DNA from: Rhodoblastus sp052145335
Lineage (GTDB): Bacteria > Pseudomonadota > Alphaproteobacteria > Rhizobiales > Beijerinckiaceae
DNA: 36,219 nucleotides
NCBI RefSeq assembly: GCF_052145335.1
Contig: NZ_JBKQOU010000249.1
Coordinates: 1-36,219 of the forward strand
Reading direction: 5' to 3'
Shown here: piece after piece, positions 25,451-32,102 of the stretch
Layout: every line of letters begins with the position of its first letter
Position numbering within the stretch: the first letter of the stretch is position 1
Position numbers and translations under genes: made by a program
The notes under the pieces: generated by a model
The model's database searches: none
What the model was told of the DNA's origin: nothing
Seen by the model: only the letters and a program-made list of their open reading frames with translations

Positions 25451-25942
25451 ATGACGACGAGACGGCTTTTCATCGGCGGCGGCGTGGCCGGCGTGGCGGC
25501 GGCCTTGCTCATGAGCAGGCGTGGCCGCGCGGCGGCCCCCGCCGAAAAATTCGAAGTGGCCTATAGCGACGCCGAATGGCGGAAAAAGCTGAGCCCCGAC
25601 CAATATGCGGTGTTGCGGCAGGACGGGACCGAGCGCGCCTTCACCAGCCCGCTTTTGAAAGAGCACCGCCGCGGCGTTTTCGCCTGCGCCGGTTGCGACC
25701 TCGACCTGTTCGATTCGAAGACGAAATATGACAGCGGCACCGGCTGGCCGAGCTTTTGGGCGCCTTTGGCCAATGCCGTCGTCGAGGAAAACGACAATTC
25801 CTATGGCATGGTCAGGAAGGCCGTGCATTGCCGCCGCTGTGGCGGCCACCTCGGCCATGTGTTCAACGACGGCCCCGAACCGACGGGACTGCGGTATTGC
25901 ATGAACGGCGTCGCCCTGACCTTCAAGCCGGCCGACGCGTGA
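25451..25942 (+). CDS. msrB: peptide-methionine (R)-S-oxide reductase with Tat-type signal
   Basis: A 163-residue MsrB that reduces the R epimer of methionine sulfoxide in proteins. The N terminus MTTRRLFIGGGVAGVAAALL carries a twin-arginine motif, a hydrophobic core and an AAA-type cleavage region near residue 29, so export of the folded, zinc-loaded enzyme is likely. Zinc cysteines are C79/C82 (CAGC) and C127/C130 (CRRC). The catalytic cysteine is C150 in GLRYCMNG. There is no other cysteine: the position that is Cys in DSGCGWPS of two-cysteine MsrBs is Thr here (YDSGTGWPSFW). The start is ATG 25451 or GTG 25448, with GGAG upstream serving either. It begins a three-gene unit with dipZ (20 bases on) and msrA. 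Confidence 0.93.
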   Translation: MTTRRLFIGGGVAGVAAALLMSRRGRAAAPAEKFEVAYSDAEWRKKLSPDQYAVLRQDGTERAFTSPLLKEHRRGVFACAGCDLDLFDSKTKYDSGTGWPSFWAPLANAVVEENDNSYGMVRKAVHCRRCGGHLGHVFNDGPEPTGLRYCMNGVALTFKPADA

Positions 25943-25962
25943 AGAAAACGGAATTATAACCC

Positions 25963-27774
25963 ATGATCCTGTTCGCTCTGGCCTTTCTCGGCGGCGTCCT
26001 GACCATCGCCAGCCCCTGCATCCTGCCGGTCCTGCCCTTCGTCTTCGCCCGCGCGGACCGGCCGTTTCTGCGCAATGGCCTGCCTATGCTGATCGGCATG
26101 GCCGCGACTTTCGCGCTGATCGCCACGCTGGCGGCGGTCGGCGGCGGCTGGGCGGCGCAGGCCAACCAGTATGGCCGCATCGCGGCTCTGGCGCTGCTCG
26201 CCTTGTTCGGCCTGACCCTGTTGTTTCCCTCGCTCGCCGACCGCGCCATGCAACCCCTGGTCGTTCTCGGCGCGCGGTTGTCTAGTCGCGCCGATACAGG
26301 AGATGAAGGATTTTCGGGCATTGGCTCGGCGCTGCTGCTCGGAATCGCCACCGGGCTGCTCTGGGCGCCTTGCGCCGGCCCGATCCTCGGCCTGATCCTG
26401 ACCGGCGCCGCCCTGCAGGGCGCGAGCGTCCAGACCACGCTGCTGCTGGCGACCTACGCCGCTGGCGCCGCAACTTCGCTGGCTCTGGCGCTGTTCGCCG
26501 GCGGCCGGGTTTTCGCCGCGATGAAACGCTCGCTGGGCGTCGGCGAATGGGTCCGGCGCGGTTTTGGCCTCGCCGTGCTCGCCGGCGTCGCCGCGATCGC
26601 CTTGGGCCTCGATACCGGCATTCTCGCCCGCGCCTCGCTGGCCAACACCGCCTCCGTCGAGCAGAAACTGCTCGAAAAATTCCACGCGGCGGCCGAACAA
26701 CCGGCGCAACCCGCCTCCTCGAATGTCATGTCGGGCGATCCGGGAATCATGGCCGGCAATCCGGCCATGATGATGAAGGCCAAGCCAACCCCGGCCGCCC
26801 TCCCTGCTCTGCCGGTCCTTGGCGTGGCGCCGGACCTTTCCGGCGCGGTGGAATGGCTCAATTCGCCGCCGCTCACCCTGGAAAGCCTCAAAGGCAAGGT
26901 GGTGCTGGTCGATTTCTGGACCTATTCCTGCATCAATTGCCTGCGCACCCTGCCCTATCTCCGGGCCTGGGCTGAAAAATACAAGGATCAGGGATTGGTG
27001 GTGATCGGCGTGCACGCGCCGGAGTTCGCCTTCGAGAAAGACCTCGGCAACGTCAAGCGCGCCGCGGCCGAACTCGGCATCACCTATCCCATTGCGGTCG
27101 ACAATAACTACGCCATTTGGCGCGCCTTCAAGAACCAATATTGGCCAGCGCATTACTTCATCGACGCGCAGGGCAAGATTCGCCGCCAGCATTTTGGCGA
27201 GGGCGAATATGACGAATCCGAGCGGGCGATCCAGCAACTGCTCGCCGAGGCGAAGCATTCGGAGGTTTCCGCGCCGCTGGTCAAGGTCAATGCGTCCGGC
27301 ATCGAGGCGCAGCCCGACATGGGCGAAGTCCGCTCGTCGGAAACCTATATCGGCTACGACAGGGCCGAAAACTTCGCCTCCCCCGGCGGGGTCGTGCAGG
27401 ACGCCCGCCACGTTTATCAAGCGCCTGCGCAGAGCCTCAATCATTGGGGGCTCGCCGGCGACTGGACCGTCGGCGAGGAACAGGCCGCGCTCAACGCATC
27501 CGGCGGCGCGATCTTCTACCGCTTCCATGCACGCGACCTGCATCTGGTGCTCGGTCCCAGCGCGAACGGCAAGAAGATCCGATTCCGCGTCACGCTCGAC
27601 GGCGCGCCTCCCGGCGAAAACCATGGCGTCGACGTCGACGCCAATGGCTTTGGGCAAGTCAGCGAGCAGCGGCTCTACCAGTTGATCCGCCAGAATGGCG
27701 CGGTCTCCGACCGGAGCTTTGAAATCCAGTTCCTCGACCCGGGCGTAAAAGCCTACGCCTTCACCTTCGGCTGA
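25963..27774 (+). CDS. dipZ: DipZ-type membrane thiol transporter: CcdA domain plus thioredoxin domain
   Basis: A 603-residue membrane protein in three parts. Residues 1-225 are a CcdA/DsbD-like six-helix domain, with its cysteine pair in IASPCILPVLPF (C19) and LLWAPCAGPILG (C137). A methionine-rich linker follows (five Met between about 256 and 271). Residues 290-430 are a TlpA-like thioredoxin domain with the C-I-N-C pair at 323/326 and the cis-proline region FKNQYWPAHYFID. The last about 160 residues match the beta-rich C-terminal domain of DipZ (YIGYDRAENF, DARHVYQ, FRFHARDLHLVLGP-like). The family moves electrons from cytoplasmic thioredoxin through CcdA to a periplasmic thioredoxin-fold domain. 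Lying between msrB and msrA, it is the obvious reductant source for them. Confidence 0.93.
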   Translation: MILFALAFLGGVLTIASPCILPVLPFVFARADRPFLRNGLPMLIGMAATFALIATLAAVGGGWAAQANQYGRIAALALLALFGLTLLFPSLADRAMQPLVVLGARLSSRADTGDEGFSGIGSALLLGIATGLLWAPCAGPILGLILTGAALQGASVQTTLLLATYAAGAATSLALALFAGGRVFAAMKRSLGVGEWVRRGFGLAVLAGVAAIALGLDTGILARASLANTASVEQKLLEKFHAAAEQPAQPASSNVMSGDPGIMAGNPAMMMKAKPTPAALPALPVLGVAPDLSGAVEWLNSPPLTLESLKGKVVLVDFWTYSCINCLRTLPYLRAWAEKYKDQGLVVIGVHAPEFAFEKDLGNVKRAAAELGITYPIAVDNNYAIWRAFKNQYWPAHYFIDAQGKIRRQHFGEGEYDESERAIQQLLAEAKHSEVSAPLVKVNASGIEAQPDMGEVRSSETYIGYDRAENFASPGGVVQDARHVYQAPAQSLNHWGLAGDWTVGEEQAALNASGGAIFYRFHARDLHLVLGPSANGKKIRFRVTLDGAPPGENHGVDVDANGFGQVSEQRLYQLIRQNGAVSDRSFEIQFLDPGVKAYAFTFG

Positions 27775-27790
27775 AACGGAGCGAACCACG

Positions 27791-28504
27791 ATGACCAAGA
27801 TTTCCCGGATTTCAGTTTTCGCCTTGGCGGCGGTCGCCGCCGCCCTGACACTAGCGCTTAAAACGCCGGTTTCCGGCGCCGAACAGGCGCGCGTCCTGCC
27901 GCCGCCGGCGGTGGACGAACCGGCGGGCGCGGCGCCGGAAGTCGCTGTCCTGGCCGGCGGCTGCTTCTGGGGCGTGCAGGGCGTGTTCCAGCACGTCAAA
28001 GGCGTCACCGGCGCCGTTTCCGGCTATGCCGGCGGCGACAAGGGTCAGGCGCAATATGAAACGGTGAGTTCGGGCCGGACCGGTCATGCGGAATCGGTCC
28101 GCGTGACTTTCGATCCGCGCCAGATCAGCTACGGCCGCATCCTGCAGATCTATTTTTCCGTCGCCCACGACCCCACCGAACTGAATCGACAGGGCCCCGA
28201 CACCGGGACGCAATATCGCTCGGCGATCTTCCCAACCGACGCCGAACAGGCGCGGGTGGCCAAAGCCTATATCGCCCAGCTCGAGCAGGCCCACGCCTTC
28301 AACGCGCCGATCGTGACGAAAATCGAGCCCGATCGGACCTTTTATCCGGCTGAGGCCTATCATCAGGATTTTCTCGCCCTGAATCCGACCTATCCCTATA
28401 TCGTCTATAACGACCTGCCGAAGGTCGCCAATCTGAAGCGGCTTTATCCGGAGGTTTACAGGAGCGATCCGGTGCTCGTCAGCGGCGGGCGCCAGATGAA
28501 TTGA
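27791..28504 (+). CDS. msrA: peptide-methionine (S)-S-oxide reductase with signal peptide
   Basis: A 237-residue MsrA that reduces the S epimer of methionine sulfoxide. The N terminus (MTKISRISVFALAAVAAALT, ending VSGA-EQ) is a Sec-type signal peptide. The catalytic cysteine is C58 in LAGGCFWGVQGVF, and family residues follow in VSGYAGG, HAESVRVTFDP and DTGTQYRSAIF. C58 is the only cysteine in the whole protein: the usual C-terminal resolving cysteines are absent and the protein ends YRSDPVLVSGGRQMN. CGGAG lies upstream of the ATG, 16 bases after dipZ. It converges on the Nramp-like gene with five bases between stops. Confidence 0.95.
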   Translation: MTKISRISVFALAAVAAALTLALKTPVSGAEQARVLPPPAVDEPAGAAPEVAVLAGGCFWGVQGVFQHVKGVTGAVSGYAGGDKGQAQYETVSSGRTGHAESVRVTFDPRQISYGRILQIYFSVAHDPTELNRQGPDTGTQYRSAIFPTDAEQARVAKAYIAQLEQAHAFNAPIVTKIEPDRTFYPAEAYHQDFLALNPTYPYIVYNDLPKVANLKRLYPEVYRSDPVLVSGGRQMN

Positions 28505-28509
28505 GCGAA

Positions 28510-29751
28510 CTACTCAAAAAGCCCGGCAATTCCGGAATAGACGCCAAAGCCTGCGGCGACAACGATGATTCCGCTGCAAATCGCGGCGTAAAGGCCTTGC
28601 AGCCGATAGGGCTGCGGCAGGCGGCGGGCGAGCAGGAACAGAAAGCCGAGCACCGGCGGCAGCAGCAAGGCGTTCATCACCTGCACGCCGACGCTTAAAG
28701 AAACCAGATTGACTCCTGAAGCGACGACCAGGGCGCAGCCGATCAAGGCGACGGAATAGGCGCCGTAGAACCAGGGCGCCTCGCGCGGATCATGGTCGAG
28801 GCTGCATTTCAGGCCGAGAAGTTCGGACAAGGTGCGCGCCGCGGTGATGGTGACGACGATGGCCGCCACCAAAGCCGCGCCGGCCATCCCCAAGCCAAAC
28901 AACAGCTTGCCGCCGAAATTGCCGAGATAGGGCGTGATCGCCTCGGCGATCCGTTGCACCGTGTCGAGTTCGCCGTCATGGCCGGAGGCGCCGAGCGTGG
29001 CGGAGGCGGCGACCAGCACCGAGGCCATGATCACCTGGGTCAGGACGGCGCCGAGCATGGTGTCGGCGCGGGCGGCCGGAAGGTCGGCAATGGTGATTTT
29101 CTTCTCGACGATGGCGCTCTGCTGGAAGAAGACCATCCACGGCATGATCACCGCGCCGATATTGGCCGCCACAAGATAGAGATATTTCCGGTCGCCCCAG
29201 GGGATATCGACTGCCTGGGCCAACATCACCTGCGGATCAGGACGGGCGAGCACAGCCACGACGAGAAACACCAGTTCGAAGGCCCCCAAGGCAATGGCGA
29301 TGCGTTCGACGGTCAGATAGGAATGGGTATAGGCCATCAGCAGCAAGGCCCCGACCACGAGAATCATGGTCAGGGAGGGCGGCAGGTTCAACAGCGCCCC
29401 GACGCCGGCAAGACCGGCCAGTTCGGTCATCAGCGCGCCCATGCAGCAGACCAGAAGCGTCAGGACAGAGACCCAGGCCCAGAACCGGCCGAAATGCCGG
29501 CCGATCAACTGGGTTTGGCCCTGCCCCGTCACCACGCCCAGGCGCACGGTCAGCTCCTGCACGATGTAGAGCACGGGGATCAGCGCCAATTGCAGCCACA
29601 AGAGCCGATAGCCCCAGCCCGCGCCGCTTTGCGCGGCGGTCACGATGGAACCGGCGTCGGTATCGGCCAGCATGACCACCACGCCCGGACCCGCCACCGC
29701 CAGAAAACGCCGCAATCTTTTCCGCGGCGCGGCTTCGCTCCAATCGACCAT
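28510..29751 (-). CDS. divergent Nramp-family metal transporter
   Basis: A 413-residue integral membrane protein with about 11 helices of the Nramp (SLC11) fold. The first-helix metal-binding motif, D-P-G-N in classical MntH, is here altered: VVMLADTDAGSIVTAAQSGA. The sixth-helix motif, normally M-P-H, reads IGAVIMPWMVFFQQSA, keeping Met but replacing His with Trp. The remaining pattern (YIVQELTVRLGVVTGQG, ELAGLAGV, AYTHSYLTVERIAI) fits the fold. Such changes separate Nramp-related proteins, some of which carry magnesium or other ions, from manganese/iron MntH, so I do not name it mntH. AAAGAG precedes the ATG at 29751. Its neighbours (msrA convergent, yacG upstream on the same strand) do not indicate the substrate. 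Confidence 0.85.
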   Translation of the reverse strand: MVDWSEAAPRKRLRRFLAVAGPGVVVMLADTDAGSIVTAAQSGAGWGYRLLWLQLALIPVLYIVQELTVRLGVVTGQGQTQLIGRHFGRFWAWVSVLTLLVCCMGALMTELAGLAGVGALLNLPPSLTMILVVGALLLMAYTHSYLTVERIAIALGAFELVFLVVAVLARPDPQVMLAQAVDIPWGDRKYLYLVAANIGAVIMPWMVFFQQSAIVEKKITIADLPAARADTMLGAVLTQVIMASVLVAASATLGASGHDGELDTVQRIAEAITPYLGNFGGKLLFGLGMAGAALVAAIVVTITAARTLSELLGLKCSLDHDPREAPWFYGAYSVALIGCALVVASGVNLVSLSVGVQVMNALLLPPVLGFLFLLARRLPQPYRLQGLYAAICSGIIVVAAGFGVYSGIAGLFE

Positions 29752-29856
29752 TTAGCGCTCTTTCAAAAAATACAAAACCGTTCTGGCGCTTCCGCATGGC
29801 GGCGGCAACCCGCATCATGCAAGAAAATGTCCAGCTTACGGGAAAGAGCGAAAGGT

Positions 29857-30054
29857 TCAGGTGTTCTCGTCGTCGTCGCGAGGCGGCGGCAAATCCTCGT
29901 CATCGATTTTTTCGCCGGCGATGGAATAGGAGCCGGTGAGCCAGCGATGCAGATCGACATTGGCGCAACGCTTGGAGCAAAACGGCGCGCAAGCTGGATC
30001 AACCGGCTTGCCGCAGATCGGGCAAACGGGTTTTTTCTCCTGGCTTTCCGTCAT
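29857..30054 (-). CDS. yacG: DNA gyrase inhibitor YacG
   Basis: A 65-residue zinc-ribbon protein. The ligands are C11, C14, C26 and C30 in VCPICGKPVDP and APFCSKRCANVDL, followed by RWLTGSYSIAGE, which matches YacG closely, and an acidic tail ending DDDENT. YacG binds GyrB and blocks DNA binding by gyrase. The ATG at 30054 overlaps the maf stop (ATGA), so the two are translationally coupled, as is common in alphaproteobacteria. Confidence 0.95.
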   Translation of the reverse strand: MTESQEKKPVCPICGKPVDPACAPFCSKRCANVDLHRWLTGSYSIAGEKIDDEDLPPPRDDDENT

Positions 30055-30704
30055 CAGTGTCGCGCCTCGACAGCGCCAGCCCAGAAAACATGCGCCGGAT
30101 AGCCGAGACCTTCCAGCAAGGCCATGGTTTCCTGCAAAGGCAAGCCAACGACGGCGGTATAGGAGCCGACCATGTTGACGACGAAGGCCCCGGCAATGCC
30201 CTGGATGGCATAGCCGCCCGCCTTGCCGCGCCATTCGCGCGAGCCGATGTAGGCTTCGATTTCCCTGGACGACAGGCGCTTGAAGCGCAGGCGCGTCTCC
30301 ACCAGCCGCGAGCGTTCTCGTCCCGATGGATCGATCACGGTGACGCCAGTATAGACGCGATGCGCGCGGCCAGACAGCAGGCGCAGGCAGAAATCGGCCT
30401 CCTCGCTGGTTTCGCATTTGGGCAGGATGCGGCGTCCGACGCAGACCACCGTGTCGGCGCCGATGACATAGGCGCCCTGCAGTTCCTCGCGATCATTGGC
30501 GGTTTTCGCCCCGATCCGCGCTTTTTCCAGCGCCAGTCGCGCCGCCAGCTTGCGCGGCGATTCATTGCGGCCAGGCGCCTCGTCGAGATCGGCGGGCAGC
30601 AGGGCGTCGGGCTCGACGCCGATCTGCTGCAACAGCGCGAGACGGCGGGGCGAACCGGAGGCGAGCGCCAGGCGCGCGGGACGAATTTTGGGCTCGGCGG
30701 TCAC
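30054..30704 (-). CDS. maf: Maf-like nucleoside triphosphate pyrophosphatase
   Basis: A 216-residue Maf/Ham1-superfamily house-cleaning pyrophosphatase that hydrolyses modified or non-canonical nucleotides to monophosphates. The N-terminal LALASGSPRRLALLQQIG and the central GADTVVCVGRRIL with catalytic acidic residues are intact, followed by RAHRVYTGVTVI and KAGGYAIQGIAGAFVV. The start is GTG at 30704 with GGAG seven bases upstream. It lies between infA (28-base gap) and yacG (overlap), on the minus strand, probably one transcript. Confidence 0.95.
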   Translation of the reverse strand: MTAEPKIRPARLALASGSPRRLALLQQIGVEPDALLPADLDEAPGRNESPRKLAARLALEKARIGAKTANDREELQGAYVIGADTVVCVGRRILPKCETSEEADFCLRLLSGRAHRVYTGVTVIDPSGRERSRLVETRLRFKRLSSREIEAYIGSREWRGKAGGYAIQGIAGAFVVNMVGSYTAVVGLPLQETMALLEGLGYPAHVFWAGAVEARH

Positions 30705-30732
30705 AAAGACTCCGATGGATTGGCGGCAAAGC

Positions 30733-30951
30733 CTATTTGAAACGATAGGTGATGCGACCCTTGGTCAGATCATAGGGTGTCATTTCGACGAGCACGCGAT
30801 CTCCGGTGAGCACGCGAATCCGGTTTTTGCGCATTTTTCCTGCCGTATGGGCGATAATTTCGTGATCGTTTTCGAGCGTGACCCTGAAAGTCGCATTCGG
30901 CAGCAATTCGCTGACGACGCCCGGAAATTCCAGCAATTCTTCCTTCGACAT
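30733..30951 (-). CDS. infA: translation initiation factor IF-1
   Basis: A 72-residue OB-fold protein that binds the ribosomal A site during initiation. From MSKEELLEFPGVV through the conserved NATFRVTLENDHEIIAHTAG, KMRKNRIRV and PYDLTKGRITYRFK it is nearly a consensus alphaproteobacterial IF-1. The ATG at 30951 has AAGGA upstream; the longer open frame is not used. Confidence 0.98.
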   Translation of the reverse strand: MSKEELLEFPGVVSELLPNATFRVTLENDHEIIAHTAGKMRKNRIRVLTGDRVLVEMTPYDLTKGRITYRFK

Positions 30952-31363
30952 CTGGTTCCTTGAGTTCATGATTCCACTGCTGGCCATCCCGCGCAAAAAC
31001 GAAATTCGCTCGACGGGTTAGGTCGGAAGTCGCCTTGTCATTTGCGGGAAAACCCGCGCATTATCGCCGGATCGATTGAATATCCGGTTCGCCCGAGATG
31101 GGTCCTGTCCAAATTGGGCTTGCGGATGGCGGTCTGCGCGGCGTCGAATGTAGACATTCGCGCCCGAACGACAAGCCGCGCTATAACAAATTGCGACGCG
31201 CCTGCCAATGGCGCGCGAGGGAAGCGACGTCCAAGACTTTTCGACTAGAGGGCTTTGCGGCTCGACAGGGGCGCAAAGGAAGCTAGACTGTGCGTAATAC
31301 GACGTTTTTTTGAAGCGTCGGCTTATGTTTTATGACGCGCCAAAACCCGGAAGGTTTTCCTGA
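30952..31363. other. 412-base gene-free region between infA and the phasin-like gene
   Basis: This divergent intergenic region should hold the promoters of infA (minus) and the phasin-like gene (plus). I see short stems (GCGGG-AAAA-CCCGC around 31050, CGAATG-TAGA-CATTCG around 31145) but no convincing open reading frame, tRNA or clear promoter. Several short open frames cross it; none has a recognisable protein or good start site. Confidence 0.5.
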
Positions 31364-31729
31364 ATGAAGGATCTTTTTTCTCTGCATAACCGCCTGATGA
31401 ATTCATGGTTCGAATTTTGCGACGTGCAAACCGCCTCCATGGCCACAATTTCCGCTCGCCTGCCGATGATCGCCGCGGAGGCGACCGGTTTTGGCAACAA
31501 GAAATCGCGGACCGAAACGCAGAACATGGTCACGGAAAAAATGTGGGCGGCCTCGGAAGGCGCCCAGGCGGGCATTTTCGAATCGGCGAATGTGGCCTGG
31601 AAATGGATGACCGGCGAATCGCATCCGGTGGCGGTGGCGGGCCATGTGATGGATGTCGCGGCGGCGGCGACGCGCCCGGCGCGCCGAAAAGTCCACGCCA
31701 ACGCCAAAAGGCTGACTCGGGGGCGATAA
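31364..31729 (+). CDS. short phasin-like helical protein
   Basis: A 121-residue, largely alpha-helical protein: MKDLFSLHNRLMNSWFEFCD, then VQTASMATISARLPMIAAEA, then ETQNMVTEKMWAASEGAQAGIF and ESANVAWKWMTGE, with a basic C-terminal tail (ARRKVHANAKRL). The amphipathic helices rich in Ala, Met and Gln, and the opening, resemble phasins and related small Hyphomicrobiales proteins. Phasins coat polyhydroxyalkanoate granules, but no pha gene is nearby, so the name is a suggestion. GGAAGG lies nine bases upstream of the ATG. A 12-bp inverted repeat follows 43 bases after the stop. Confidence 0.65.
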   Translation: MKDLFSLHNRLMNSWFEFCDVQTASMATISARLPMIAAEATGFGNKKSRTETQNMVTEKMWAASEGAQAGIFESANVAWKWMTGESHPVAVAGHVMDVAAAATRPARRKVHANAKRLTRGR

Positions 31730-31772
31730 GGCAGACTTGGGACTGGGCCTCGCCCTTGGATGACGGAATTTT

Positions 31773-31820
31773 GAAAAGCGGCTTTTGAGAGTGTGTTGAG
31801 GGCTGGACAAGCCGCTTTTC
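31773..31820 (+). terminator. perfect 12-bp inverted repeat after the phasin-like gene
   Basis: GAAAAGCGGCTT (31773-31784) and AAGCCGCTTTTC (31809-31820) are exact complements around a 24-base loop. The 3' arm ends in TTTTC, so it may terminate the upstream gene. The arm also overlaps the spacer of the tRNA-Phe promoter, so folding and promoter share DNA. Confidence 0.55.
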
Positions 31821-31832
31821 GCTTTCTATAAG
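31804..31832 (+). promoter_or_regulatory. sigma-70 promoter of the tRNA-Phe gene
   Basis: TGGACA (31804-31809) and TATAAG (31827-31832) are separated by 17 bases; each is one base from consensus. Transcription would start near 31839, giving a 5' leader of about 25 bases before the mature tRNA. Confidence 0.7.
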
Positions 31833-31863
31833 GCGCGAGCTTTGACGCCCGCCGTCAGGCTAA

Positions 31864-31939
31864 GCCCAGGTAGCTCAGTTGGTAGAGCATGCGACTGAAA
31901 ATCGCAGTGTCGGTGGTTCGATTCCGCCCCTGGGCACCA
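31864..31939 (+). tRNA. tRNA-Phe (anticodon GAA)
   Basis: A complete 76-base cloverleaf including an encoded CCA end. The acceptor stem pairs GCCCAGG with CCTGGGC, the D arm is GCTC-AGTTGGTA-GAGC, the anticodon stem TGCGA/TCGCA holds the loop CTGAAAA (anticodon GAA), and the T loop is TTCGATT. Its 3' end is the probable attachment site used by the integrase relic that follows. Confidence 0.97.
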
Positions 31940-32009
31940 CATCCCCTTCCCCACTCGTCCATAATTGTCCAAAACACATTGAAAAACATAGAGTTTTCCT
32001 TGTTTTTCC

Positions 32010-32050
32010 GTCCTAGCGCGTCCGCTGGCGTCCGTTTGTATCCGCCGCAA
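32010..32050. repeat. four 10-base phased TCC units before the integrase relic
   Basis: TCC recurs at 32011, 32021, 32031 and 32041, embedded in units close to GCGTCCGNNN and exactly one helical turn apart. This lies between the tRNA gene and the integrase start, where integrase arm or accessory-protein sites would be expected. The units are degenerate. Confidence 0.4.
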
Positions 32051-32052
32051 TT

Positions 32053-32102
32053 GTTGGTACATTCGTTGGTACAGGCTCGATACCAACATTTGAGATACCA
32101 AC
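32053..32102. promoter_or_regulatory. nested GTTGGTA / TACCAAC inverted repeats before the integrase ATG
   Basis: GTTGGTA occurs at 32053 and 32065, and its complement TACCAAC at 32081 and 32096, the last abutting the ATG at 32103. Two nested dyads result, the inner one with a 9-base loop. I recall GTTGGTA repeats upstream of many P4-type tyrosine integrase genes; they suit binding by integrase or a repressor. Confidence 0.65.

Noticed and set aside
25954..28008. Long open frame antisense to dipZ and msrA (684 codons)
   Set aside because: Same reason: low-complexity, charged translation, no start site of quality, opposite to two well-conserved genes.
31042..31248. Possible small gene upstream of the phasin-like protein
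   Set aside because: No ribosome-binding site, no conserved-looking sequence, and overlapping frames are equally open.
31915..31940. Second copy of the tRNA-Phe 3' end as the other attachment site
   Set aside because: No matching sequence was noticed downstream to the right edge, so an intact integrated element inside the window is not supported.
32053..32102. Repeats considered as a minimal CRISPR or iteron origin
   Set aside because: Units are 7 bases with unequal spacing and mixed orientation, with no spacers, cas gene or replication initiator nearby.
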